Assembly: GCA_944319925.1 (NCBI GenBank)
Contig: CALUFQ010000030.1
Coordinates: 1 to 38,645, forward strand
DNA: 38,645 nt
From: an uncultured Paraprevotella sp.
GTDB lineage: Bacteria > Bacteroidota > Bacteroidia > Bacteroidales > Bacteroidaceae
Direction: 5' to 3'
Of this stretch, positions 24,774 to 33,454 are shown in pieces. The position numbers and the translations under genes are program-made. Under the pieces are notes generated by a model, which ran no database searches, was not told the origin of the DNA, and saw only the letters and a list, made by a program, of their open reading frames with translations. The number at the start of each line of letters is the position of its first letter. Positions within the stretch are counted from its first letter, which is position 1.

Positions 24774-25520
24774 TTACATGTTCATGCCGCCGTCAATCTG
24801 GATAACCTGCCCCGACACGTACGATGACAGGTCGGAAGCCAGGAAAAGCGCCACATTGGCCACGTCTTCCGGTGTTCCCCCACGGCGCAAAGGAATCTTC
24901 TTGCACCATTCCGCGCGCACATCATCCGGCAAAGCCGCCGTCATGGCCGTCTCGATGAATCCCGGCGCAATCGCATTGGCACGGATGCCTTTCGCCCCCA
25001 TTTCCTGGGCGATGGACTTCGCCAGCGCAATCAACCCGGCCTTGGAAGCCGCATAGTTACACTGTCCGGCATTGCCATGCACACCTACCACAGATGCCAT
25101 GTTGATGATGGAACCGCCACGCTGGCGCATCATCACGGGCACACAAGCATGGATGAAATTGAAAGCGGACTTCAGATTGACCGCAATCACGGCATCCCAC
25201 TGTGCTTCCGACATGCGCAACATCAGCCCGTCTTTCGTAATACCGGCGTTGTTCACCAAGATGTCGATGGCACCGAACTCTTCCTTCACCTGCTTCACCA
25301 CCTCCTCCGTCTGCGCGAAATCGGCGGCGTTGGAAGCATACCCCTTGGCTTTCACGCCAAAGGCTGCAATTTCATCCTCCGTCGCCTTGCCGTTTTCGTC
25401 TATCACCAAGTCCGTGAAGGCCACATTCGCCCCTTCTGCTGCGAACTTCAAGGCTATTGCCTTGCCGATACCACGGGCTGCGCCCGTGATTAAAGCTGTC
25501 TTACCTTCCAATAATCCCAT
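24774..25520 (-). CDS. fabG: 3-oxoacyl-[acyl-carrier-protein] reductase (FabG)
   Basis: An NADPH-dependent short-chain dehydrogenase that reduces 3-oxoacyl-ACP in fatty-acid elongation, in the cytoplasm. It has 248 residues, normal for FabG. The Rossmann motif TGAARGIG is at about 12-19, NNAG at 90-93, the catalytic Ser143 in MASVVG, and Tyr156/Lys160 in YAASK. SSYVSGQVIQIDGGMNM at the C-terminus is the FabG hallmark. It lies between the tetR-type gene (18 bp upstream) and the pseudouridine synthase gene (3 bp downstream). Confidence 0.94.
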   Translation of the reverse strand: MGLLEGKTALITGAARGIGKAIALKFAAEGANVAFTDLVIDENGKATEDEIAAFGVKAKGYASNAADFAQTEEVVKQVKEEFGAIDILVNNAGITKDGLMLRMSEAQWDAVIAVNLKSAFNFIHACVPVMMRQRGGSIINMASVVGVHGNAGQCNYAASKAGLIALAKSIAQEMGAKGIRANAIAPGFIETAMTAALPDDVRAEWCKKIPLRRGGTPEDVANVALFLASDLSSYVSGQVIQIDGGMNM

Positions 25521-25538
25521 AATCTATACGTTTTAATA

Positions 25539-26135
25539 TTAATAATTACCTGCGTCATTCCTCAAAGCCCGATGTATCAGGGTCTTCACGATTTTCCGTG
25601 TTTCTTCTTTCTTCAACCCCTCTCCCAAACGCCCATAAATGTAAGGCACTTCCAAGCCTTTCACGCAATAATGCACCACATCGGCCACCAACGCCACATT
25701 CTCCACCGCAAACTCTCCAGAAGCGTTGCCTTCGTTCAAGATGCTGATCAGATACTGCATCTCCTTTTGGTCGAAATGTTTGCGCACCTTCTCCACCAGC
25801 CATATATCGCGGAAAAACTCGGCCCGCAAATTCCCGTTGCGCAAAACGACTTCCTTGATGGAACTGAGATGCACATAAATCATCTCGACCAATTTCTCCT
25901 CCAAGTCCATCTTCCGGCCCGCCACTTCGAACAATTTGGCAGAAAGCCGCTCCAGTTCCGTCTCTACAACAGCGAGATAGACCTCCTCCTTGCTCCTAAA
26001 ATAAGTATAAAGCGTACGACGCCCCTTCCCGGAAGCTATGGCGATGTCGTTCATCGTCGTATTTTCCAGTCCATGCTTGGCAAACAACTGCCTGGCCACG
26101 TCCACCAATATGTTTCTTGTCTTCGAAGCGGGCAT
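25539..26135 (-). CDS. TetR/AcrR-family transcriptional regulator
   Basis: A 198-residue TetR-type repressor. The N-terminal helix-turn-helix is clear: ILVDVARQLFAKHGLENTTMNDIAIASGKGRRTLYTYFRSKEEVY (about 9-53), with the TLYTYF recognition helix. The C-terminal helical domain binds an unknown ligand. ATG 26135 (MPASKTRN) is chosen; an upstream in-frame ATG would lie in the promoter. It is first in an apparent operon with fabG, so it may control fatty-acid synthesis or a membrane-lipid response. It may also act on the divergent ABC exporter, 311 bp away. Both are inference. Confidence 0.9.
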   Translation of the reverse strand: MPASKTRNILVDVARQLFAKHGLENTTMNDIAIASGKGRRTLYTYFRSKEEVYLAVVETELERLSAKLFEVAGRKMDLEEKLVEMIYVHLSSIKEVVLRNGNLRAEFFRDIWLVEKVRKHFDQKEMQYLISILNEGNASGEFAVENVALVADVVHYCVKGLEVPYIYGRLGEGLKKEETRKIVKTLIHRALRNDAGNY

Positions 26136-26143
26136 AACGGATA

Positions 26144-26175
26144 CAAAAATAAGGGATTTATTCCACACGCACAAA
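26144..26175 (-). promoter_or_regulatory. Promoter of the tetR-fabG-rluA unit
   Basis: On the minus strand TTTG (26175-26172) and TATTTTTG (26151-26144) are 20 bp apart. The -7 box ends only 8 bases before the ATG at 26135, so the mRNA would be almost leaderless. Confidence 0.65.
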
Positions 26176-26391
26176 AAAATCCACTTTTCTTTCCCCGTCA
26201 AGCCCAACAAACACCCCGTCCGGTATCCTCCAGGGCAAGAGTAAGGCAAAGAAAAAGACACTTACTTTCCCCCAAAAAACGATATACAGACTTGGGCATC
26301 AAAGTATATCCTTTTTTTTCTTTTTCAACGCCAAAATCCCTGCGGCCATTTCGGACATTCATAAAAAAAACATCAAAAAGCCCATTCCGGG

Positions 26392-26422
26392 TTGGCTGCC
26401 TGAAGATTTTTCCATACCTTTG
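26392..26422 (+). promoter_or_regulatory. Promoter of the ABC exporter-glycosyltransferase unit
   Basis: TTG at 26392-26394 and TACCTTTG at 26415-26422 are spaced 20 bp apart. Predicted transcription start is near 26428, with ATG at 26447. Confidence 0.65.
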
Positions 26423-26446
26423 CAGGGTTATGTATATCTTGACTTT

Positions 26447-28282
26447 ATGATAAAGCAATTCTTTTCCCTGCTCAAACGGTACATGAAGCCTTACCGCAAG
26501 TACCTGACTTGGGCGGTCATCCTGAATTTCGTGTCACAATGGTTAAACGTGTTTTCGTTTGCAGCCCTTGTCCCCATCCTGAACATTTTGTTCAAAATAG
26601 ACACGACTAAGTATGAATACATGCCCATGGACATCCACCACCTTGACAAAGATGTCCTGATTAACAACGGATATTATTTCATCAATTACATCATTGACCA
26701 AAACGGGCCGTTTTTCACGCTCATCATGATGGGACTTATCCTGATTGTCATGACATTGCTGAAAACAGCGGGCTATTTTGCTTCTTCCGCCGTCATGGTG
26801 CCGCTGCGGACGGGTATCGTACGGGATATCCGCATACAAGTATATAATAAAGTGTTGAAACTCCCGCTGAGTTTCTTCTCGGAAGAACGCAAAGGCGACA
26901 TCATCGCCCGCATGAGTGCCGACGTGTCGGTGGTGGAGAACTCCATCACCAGTTCCATCGACATGCTGATTCGCAACCCCATCACCTTGGTCGTATGCTT
27001 CATCACACTGTTCTCAGTCAGCTGGCAGCTCACGCTGTTCGTGCTTATCGTGCTTCCCTTTGCCGGTTGGCTGATGGGGGTCATCAGCCGCAAGCTGAAA
27101 AGCCAGTCCGTAGTGGCCCAGGCGCAATGGGGCGACATCATGGCCCAACTGGACGAGACTTTGGGCGGCCTGCGCATCATCAAGGCATTCATCGCCGAAC
27201 GCAAAATGTCTGAACGCTTTGCCAAGACCAACAACGAATTCCGCGATGCCATGAACGAAATGGTCATCCGCCAAAGTTCTGCCCATCCCATGAGCGAATT
27301 TCTCGGCACGTGTGTCATCGTCATTGTCCTATGGTTTGGCGGCGCGCTCATCCTGAACAGTTATTCGCTGATTGACGCGTCCATCTTCATTTTCTACCTG
27401 GTCATCCTCTACAGTATCATCAACCCGCTGAAAGAATTTTCCAAGGCATTCTATAACGTGCCGCTCGGATTGGCCAGCATGGACCGCATTGACATGATCC
27501 TGAAAGCCGAAAATCCCATCAAGGAACCGGAAAACCCGCAACCGCTGAATAACTTCGAAAAAGAAATAGAATTCCGCGACGTGTCGTTCAGCTATATTCC
27601 CGGGCGACCGGTACTGAAACACATCAACCTGAAAGTGCCCAAAGGCAAGACCATCGCCTTGGTCGGCCAATCGGGTTCGGGGAAATCCACTATGGTGGAC
27701 TTGGTGCCGCGCTATCATGACATCAGCGAAGGGGAAATCCTCATTGACGGAAAGAACGTGAAAAACGTATCCATATCCTCCTTGCGCTCGCTGATAGGAA
27801 ACGTGAACCAAGAAGCCATCCTGTTCAACGACACGTTCTACAACAACATCACCTTCGGCGTGGAGAACGCCACGATGGAACAAGTCATCGAGGCGGCCAA
27901 GATTGCCAATGCGCATGAGTTCATCATGGAGTCTGAGAAAGGCTACGACACCATGATCGGCGACCGCGGCGGACGCCTCTCCGGCGGCCAGCGACAGCGC
28001 GTCAGCATCGCCCGCGCCATCCTGAAAAACCCGCCCATCCTGATTCTCGATGAAGCCACCTCGGCCTTGGACACCGAATCGGAACGCCTCGTGCAGGAAG
28101 CCTTGGAACGCCTGATGAAGTCGCGCACGACCATCGCCATCGCACACCGCCTCAGCACCATCAAGAACGCCGACGAAATCTGTGTGCTCTTCGAAGGCGA
28201 GATTGTGGAACGCGGCACCCACGAAGAACTTATCGCCTTAGACGGATATTATAAGAAGCTGAACGACATGCAGAGCTTATAA
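26447..28282 (+). CDS. MsbA-like ABC exporter (fused permease and ATPase)
   Basis: A half-transporter of 611 residues that works as a homodimer in the inner membrane. The N-terminal transmembrane domain has about six helices between residues 17 and 325 (AVILNFVSQWLNVFSFAALVPIL, LIMMGLILIVMTLL, VVCFITLFSVSW, CVIVIVLWFGGALIL) and a coupling segment LSFFSEERKGDIIARMSADV. The ATPase domain has Walker A VGQSGSGKST (about 405-414), signature LSGGQRQRVSIARA near 510, Walker B ILILDEATSALD near 531, and the H-loop in IAHRLSTI. In this family lipid A core or lipid-linked oligosaccharide is flipped. The glycosyltransferase gene 5 bp downstream supports a glycolipid substrate. Start ATG 26447 is favoured by the promoter. 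Confidence 0.92.
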   Translation: MIKQFFSLLKRYMKPYRKYLTWAVILNFVSQWLNVFSFAALVPILNILFKIDTTKYEYMPMDIHHLDKDVLINNGYYFINYIIDQNGPFFTLIMMGLILIVMTLLKTAGYFASSAVMVPLRTGIVRDIRIQVYNKVLKLPLSFFSEERKGDIIARMSADVSVVENSITSSIDMLIRNPITLVVCFITLFSVSWQLTLFVLIVLPFAGWLMGVISRKLKSQSVVAQAQWGDIMAQLDETLGGLRIIKAFIAERKMSERFAKTNNEFRDAMNEMVIRQSSAHPMSEFLGTCVIVIVLWFGGALILNSYSLIDASIFIFYLVILYSIINPLKEFSKAFYNVPLGLASMDRIDMILKAENPIKEPENPQPLNNFEKEIEFRDVSFSYIPGRPVLKHINLKVPKGKTIALVGQSGSGKSTMVDLVPRYHDISEGEILIDGKNVKNVSISSLRSLIGNVNQEAILFNDTFYNNITFGVENATMEQVIEAAKIANAHEFIMESEKGYDTMIGDRGGRLSGGQRQRVSIARAILKNPPILILDEATSALDTESERLVQEALERLMKSRTTIAIAHRLSTIKNADEICVLFEGEIVERGTHEELIALDGYYKKLNDMQSL

Positions 28283-28287
28283 AAACT

Positions 28288-30645
28288 ATGGAAACAGACA
28301 TCATCATCCCCATATACAATGCATTCCAGTATCTTGCAGATTGCATAAATTCCGTAATCCGACATACCGACTTACAAAAACATACATTACTTCTCATTAA
28401 TGATAAAAGCACAGACCCCAAAGTGTTGCCATTATTGGAGTCTGTCGTGGCGCAACACAAAGGATTAAACATACATTTAATCAACAACCCGCAAAACATG
28501 GGGTTTGTCCGCACGGTTAACACCGGCATGCAATATTCCGAACATGACGTAGTGCTTCTGAACAGCGACACGGAAGTCACAGAAAGATGGCTGGACAAAA
28601 TCCAGCATTGTGCCTACAGCAAGCCTTGTGTGGCCACAGTAACCCCACTGTCCAACAATGCGACTTTAGCCTCCGTTCCGGATTTTCTCATTGAAAACAC
28701 GCTCCCGGAAGAAGCCAACTTAGACGAATATGCCCAAATCGTGGAAAAATGCAGCATGAAGCTATATCCAGAAATCCCAACTGCGAATGGATTCTGCATG
28801 TACATCAAAAGGGAAGCCATTAAATTAATTGGCTTGTTCGATGCCCAACGGTTTGGAAAAGGCTATGGAGAAGAGAACGATTTTTGTTATCGATGCCTGC
28901 AGGCCGGATTTCGCCATTTACTGTGCGATGACACCTATATCTACCACAAAGGGTCACAGTCGTTCAGCAAAGAAAAAACGCTCTTGTCCGAAGAACATCT
29001 GAAGATACTAAAAGAAATGTATCCGGAAAACTACCTGAACACCGACCTATTCCTGCAAAAGAATCCCATTTTCCCGATACAAGCCAATGTGCGCTACGCA
29101 TACGAAATCTACAAAAGGCCAAACATCTTGGCTGTTGTCCATATCTACCAAAACCCACCGATTGGAAGCATTGGGGGCGTAACAATGCACGTGTATGATT
29201 TGGTAAAAGAACTCGTCGGCTCATACAATTTCCATGTGTTATACTATTCCGAGGCCGACAAAGCCTACTTTGTCACCTCGCATTTCCCGAACCAAGCCAT
29301 CACCAATTACATTGGTAAGTGCCCACGATACACAACATTCAACTTATATAACGACACATTCCGGCGCTATGTTCAAACCATTGTCGAAACTTTGCATATC
29401 AACATAATCCACATTCACCATTTACTCCATTTCTATTTGGATATATTCAATGTGGCCAAGGAAAAACATATTCCGGTTATTTACTCTTTACATGACTATT
29501 ATGCCCTATGCCCATCCATCAACCTGATAAATGCAGACAAACAGCCATGCAATTTTCCGCAGTATAGGAACTGTACGGAATGCATCAAACGCAAATACAA
29601 AATTGAATGCAATTTCATCCCACTATGGCAAAAAGAATTTCATTCGTGCCTAAGCTTGGCAAAGAAGATTATCGCGCCATCCATATCCACGCAACATATC
29701 TACAAGGACTTTTATGACGACTTGCAAATTGATATCATAGAACATGGATATGGCATCAGGAAAAAGGAACATCTAATTCCAGGCAGAAAACACGAAGACC
29801 GTACATTCCATATTGCCTTTATCGGAGGGATATCCGAAATCAAAGGATTAGCCTACTTGAAAGGCATGATAAACATGGCAAGAGGGAGCGACATCATTGT
29901 CCATTTGTTCGGCACGACAAAAGACCTCATGGTAAACGTAAACTCCAAAAACTTCATATACCATGGAGAATACGACCGTGCGGAACTCCCCAACCTCTTA
30001 CTCAAAAATGACATTAAAATCATCTGCCTGTTCTCCATCTGCGCAGAAACTTTTTCTTATACACTTTCCGAAAGCCTTTTGCTGGGTATTCCCGTCATCA
30101 CACTCGACATCGGCGCAGTGGCAGAAAGAGTGCGGAAACTGAATGCCGGCTGGATTATGCCATACGGGAGCAGCGTAGAAGAAATATTTCATAAAATAGT
30201 AGAAATCAAATCTGACTATACGCTAAATTATGCCCCAAAAGCCGCCAATGCAAAAAAGTACATTTCTGAAGCCAAAGACATTCCACAAATGGCACATGAA
30301 TACGCAACGATTTATGACCAACTATTGAGCGAAAACCCTATAATACACTCCGCGCAAGAAGACATCCAAGCAAAATTGGACTTCTTCCAAAACCTGAAAA
30401 ACCCGCTTCTTATCAACGACAGCAACGTATTCTCTATCAGAGTTGAATACACACGCCTGAAAAATATGGTCATCAAGGGCGACGCCCCTCTCTCACTAGC
30501 CATACAGGAAGTGAAAAAATTCAGGTCACTTGCCCAAGGCACAAAATACAGGAACAAAATCCTGTTCAAACTTATTTGGTACCGCGGGCTTCAACACCAT
30601 GTACTAAGAGTGGCAGCCAACCTCTCACGTTGGCTCAAGAAATAA
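28288..30645 (+). CDS. Bifunctional glycosyltransferase, GT2-GT4 fusion
   Basis: A 785-residue protein. The N-terminal GT2 domain (about 1-250) begins TDIIIPIYNAFQYLADCI, has the NSDTEV metal motif near residue 91 (DxD-equivalent) and the acceptor helix GYGEENDFCYRCLQAG near 195. A GT4/GT-B domain follows (about 285-700), with GSIGGVTMHVYDLV as the glycine loop, YSLHDYYALCPS, the Cys cluster CNFPQYRNCTECIKRKYKIEC, and the donor-side SLLLGIPVITLDIGAVAERV. The last ~80 residues are helical and basic. It presumably adds two successive sugars to a membrane-bound acceptor. It is 5 bp downstream of the ABC exporter and visibly AT-richer than it, suggesting a different origin. Substrates are unknown. 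Confidence 0.88.
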   Translation: METDIIIPIYNAFQYLADCINSVIRHTDLQKHTLLLINDKSTDPKVLPLLESVVAQHKGLNIHLINNPQNMGFVRTVNTGMQYSEHDVVLLNSDTEVTERWLDKIQHCAYSKPCVATVTPLSNNATLASVPDFLIENTLPEEANLDEYAQIVEKCSMKLYPEIPTANGFCMYIKREAIKLIGLFDAQRFGKGYGEENDFCYRCLQAGFRHLLCDDTYIYHKGSQSFSKEKTLLSEEHLKILKEMYPENYLNTDLFLQKNPIFPIQANVRYAYEIYKRPNILAVVHIYQNPPIGSIGGVTMHVYDLVKELVGSYNFHVLYYSEADKAYFVTSHFPNQAITNYIGKCPRYTTFNLYNDTFRRYVQTIVETLHINIIHIHHLLHFYLDIFNVAKEKHIPVIYSLHDYYALCPSINLINADKQPCNFPQYRNCTECIKRKYKIECNFIPLWQKEFHSCLSLAKKIIAPSISTQHIYKDFYDDLQIDIIEHGYGIRKKEHLIPGRKHEDRTFHIAFIGGISEIKGLAYLKGMINMARGSDIIVHLFGTTKDLMVNVNSKNFIYHGEYDRAELPNLLLKNDIKIICLFSICAETFSYTLSESLLLGIPVITLDIGAVAERVRKLNAGWIMPYGSSVEEIFHKIVEIKSDYTLNYAPKAANAKKYISEAKDIPQMAHEYATIYDQLLSENPIIHSAQEDIQAKLDFFQNLKNPLLINDSNVFSIRVEYTRLKNMVIKGDAPLSLAIQEVKKFRSLAQGTKYRNKILFKLIWYRGLQHHVLRVAANLSRWLKK

Positions 30646-30688
30646 GACAAAATCCATAAGAATCCACGGGCAACACTTGGGCAAATCG

Positions 30689-30727
30689 CGCCAACGCCCC
30701 CTCCCATCCCAACATGAGGAGTTGGCG
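30689..30727. terminator. Hairpin between the convergent glycosyltransferase genes
   Basis: CGCCAAC (30689-30695) pairs with GTTGGCG (30721-30727). Inside, CCCCTCC faces a GAGGAG stretch imperfectly. The hairpin lies between two convergent stops (30645 and 30742) and may terminate both transcripts. No strong T-run follows. Confidence 0.45.
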
Positions 30728-30741
30728 AAAAGCCTGAGAAA

Positions 30742-33225
30742 CTATGCATCAATTATCAATTCTTGAACATTACGTTCAAACACCTCCATGGTGAAATTCT
30801 CATCATATATCCGACGCGCAGCTTTTCCCCAACGTGGAAGTTCTTCTCTGTGCGCCAGCACATACTTTATGGCCTCAGCCAAAGCTTTCGAATCATCTGC
30901 AGGAATCTTATAACCGTTCACCCCGTTCTTGATGAACGCAGCTGTCCCCGTGTTCTCACTTACAATTATCGCTTTCTGCAGAATCATAGCCTCCGTGCAA
31001 ACGATAGGCATCGGGTCGTCCAACGACGGACTCAAAACGACATCCATGTCCTTAAACAAACGCAACAAATCATCATGAGGCATTTCGCCCAAATATTTCA
31101 CACAAGAATAACGGCAACGACGAATGGCGCGCTCAACCTTCCGCTCCACTCTCGGCCCCACCAAATATACGTTTAGTTGCTTCCGGACAGACCTTGGCAA
31201 AAGAGACAACGCCTTCAACAGCACCTTCTGCCCCTTCCTTATTGTCAACGACCCGGGAAGAACCAAGTTCAATTTTTGAATATCCTTTTCCTCAACCTGT
31301 TTGTCCTCTTCTAACGCAATATCAGGAATGCCATACAGCAAGCTTCCGATTTGCATCTTCCCCTCCACTTGCTTAACTGCAAATGACTTTGCATAATCAC
31401 CCACAGCATAAATTCTATCCAATTTGGAAAAAAGAGAAGGAATATCCAAGAAGGTCTGAAAGTAATCATAACTGTAACGCCCCTCGTGCAACCAACAAAT
31501 CTTCCTTGCCCCACGTTCCGGAAAGTTCTGAAGCAACCGGACTGTATCCAATGTGTTAAACACGACAATGTCAAAACAAGACAAGAATTCTTCAACCAAT
31601 TGGTTTTGCATAGCCAATTTCACACTCAAAAACGGCTCTACCACATACCCAAACCCCAAATCACGCACTTCGTCTTCCAACGAACCATTCAGCAGGGACA
31701 AAACAAAAGGGAATACCCCACGCTTCTTCAGCATCAGTCCCATGTTCAACAAAGCTCTTGGCGCACCAGTCTGTGAAAATTCATGGCTAATCAACAATAC
31801 CGTCTTAGCAGATGCATGCTGGGTTCTTACGAGTTCTATATCATGCCGACATATTCCCCCTTTCTCGCTCTCTCCGACAGTGCGCACCTTACGCTTCTCC
31901 TTCCGTCCATACCTTTCATAATGCAGCAATGGATTTATGCCGCTCATAAAGACATCCTTGTATTCGGCAAGATAAGTGTCATTGCAAAAACTCTCGGAAG
32001 GATTATAGCCCAACTGCCAGCCTATTAGCAGATAATGAAATGCAGGGAGCGTCCCGCCTATTTGGTCCCCATAGTTCCTAAGGTAATAAGCCTCATCGAA
32101 ATATCTCGACTTTTGCAAAATATTCAGTTCCTTTTCGAAATTTTGCCCTCCCTTTATCCCATTCAGCACGTCACTCTGATAAAAAAACCAGGCACTCTTC
32201 CTCGCATAAGCCTCACACTTGCTGACATCATTAAAGGAGGCATGCAAGCGCCAGTATGTCAACTCCTGATTTACATAATACAGATAAGAATCCTTCAAGA
32301 TTTGACGATAAAGCCAAAAATCAAGCCATGCAGGAATCGGAGTGTCAAAATCAAGACCCGACAGAACGTCTTTCCTTATCATGACCGCCGAGAAAGTCGG
32401 AATGATGTTTCTTTCCTTAAAAAATTTCAAGTCTATCCGGTTTCCGCCAAGTGACAAAAACGAATTAATCTCCGTGACATAAGGAGTGCGCAGTTTGACA
32501 GCCTCTTCATCCCCTATCAGCCGCACATGGTTGGCTACAATTTTCACATCATCATACCGGCGGACAAGCTCCATCACTTTTTCCAAATGCTGCGGATGCC
32601 AGGCATCATTGCTTTCACAAAAAGCGACGTATTCGCCTTTTGACATCTTTACGCCCAATTTCACACTCGCGGGCAACCCCATGTTTTCATGGTTTGGATG
32701 CGTATAGACACGCACCTTCTCATTTGCTTCAGCATAGCGACGGACAATTTCCAAAGACCCGTCCCTTGAACCATCATCCACCACAATAACTTCAAAATTC
32801 TGATAGGTTTGCCGCAATACTGAATCTATCGCCTCACCTATGAAGTCTTCATAGTTATAACTTGTGACAATCACGCTGACCAACGGCATGAATTCAGCTC
32901 CCGCTGAATCCTTGCGCAAATCACCTATGCCGCCACAAGGGAAACAAAAACGGCCTTCCGCCCTTCCATGAGACAAATAATGCACCAAAGGATTCATTCC
33001 TGATTGCCGCACATCAGGATAAGCATAAAGGTATTTCCATGTATGGAACCGGGGGGAAGGATTTTTGCCTTCTTTCCACCCTGCAGTAAGATAATGCTCA
33101 ACCGGGCTCCCCATTTCCCGCACCTCAGGATATTGTGCAAGATACCATTCCTCGTCAAAAAGTCCAGACTGCAACAGCTTAGCCCCCCTTCGCCTACCTA
33201 TAGACTCCCTTATATACTTAAACAT
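30742..33225 (-). CDS. Repeat-containing bifunctional glycosyltransferase (GT2 and GT4)
   Basis: An 827-residue protein with an alternating layout. Two copies of a ~36-residue motif (FDEEWYLAQYPEV...HYLTAGWKEG at about 23-53 and WKYLYAYPDV...HYLSHGRAEGR at about 63-92) come first. A GT2 domain (about 113-330) has SVIVTSYNYEDFI, VVDDGSRDGS and the acidic site CESNDAW. Two more copies of the motif (about 372-445: YFDEAYYLRNYG...HYLLIGWQLG and YLAEYKDV...HYERYGRKEKR) precede a GT4 domain (about 460-827) with HEFSQTGAPRAL and the donor site PSLDDPMPIVCTEAMILQKAIIVSENTG. Related short repeats are known in surface-glycan GTs. It is transcribed toward the other fusion GT, from its own weak promoter near 33250-33280. 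Confidence 0.88.
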   Translation of the reverse strand: MFKYIRESIGRRRGAKLLQSGLFDEEWYLAQYPEVREMGSPVEHYLTAGWKEGKNPSPRFHTWKYLYAYPDVRQSGMNPLVHYLSHGRAEGRFCFPCGGIGDLRKDSAGAEFMPLVSVIVTSYNYEDFIGEAIDSVLRQTYQNFEVIVVDDGSRDGSLEIVRRYAEANEKVRVYTHPNHENMGLPASVKLGVKMSKGEYVAFCESNDAWHPQHLEKVMELVRRYDDVKIVANHVRLIGDEEAVKLRTPYVTEINSFLSLGGNRIDLKFFKERNIIPTFSAVMIRKDVLSGLDFDTPIPAWLDFWLYRQILKDSYLYYVNQELTYWRLHASFNDVSKCEAYARKSAWFFYQSDVLNGIKGGQNFEKELNILQKSRYFDEAYYLRNYGDQIGGTLPAFHYLLIGWQLGYNPSESFCNDTYLAEYKDVFMSGINPLLHYERYGRKEKRKVRTVGESEKGGICRHDIELVRTQHASAKTVLLISHEFSQTGAPRALLNMGLMLKKRGVFPFVLSLLNGSLEDEVRDLGFGYVVEPFLSVKLAMQNQLVEEFLSCFDIVVFNTLDTVRLLQNFPERGARKICWLHEGRYSYDYFQTFLDIPSLFSKLDRIYAVGDYAKSFAVKQVEGKMQIGSLLYGIPDIALEEDKQVEEKDIQKLNLVLPGSLTIRKGQKVLLKALSLLPRSVRKQLNVYLVGPRVERKVERAIRRCRYSCVKYLGEMPHDDLLRLFKDMDVVLSPSLDDPMPIVCTEAMILQKAIIVSENTGTAAFIKNGVNGYKIPADDSKALAEAIKYVLAHREELPRWGKAARRIYDENFTMEVFERNVQELIIDA

Positions 33226-33420
33226 ACTCCTTATGTGAATGATAGTTCATTTAATAACTTGCGAAGATAAAGAAAAAATATCTTTGAACCAACACAAAAA
33301 GGAATATTCTACCTTAACAACCCCAAAATATTGTTCCTTTTGCCAACGCCATTAGCAGAAAAGACAATGGCGGACTTCGTTTTTTCCTGTCATTTCGGCG
33401 GAAAAAACATGGATTTTATT

Positions 33421-33428
33421 TAACTTTG
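33421..33428 (+). promoter_or_regulatory. -7 box of the TlpA-like gene
   Basis: TAACTTTG is a perfect fit to TAnnTTTG; a clear -33 element was not found. The leader to ATG 33455 is about 22 bases. The rest of 33226-33454 shows only AT-rich sequence and a weak TATCTTCG box for the divergent glycosyltransferase gene. Confidence 0.55.
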
Positions 33429-33454
33429 CGTCATTAACATCCAATAATATCCTC

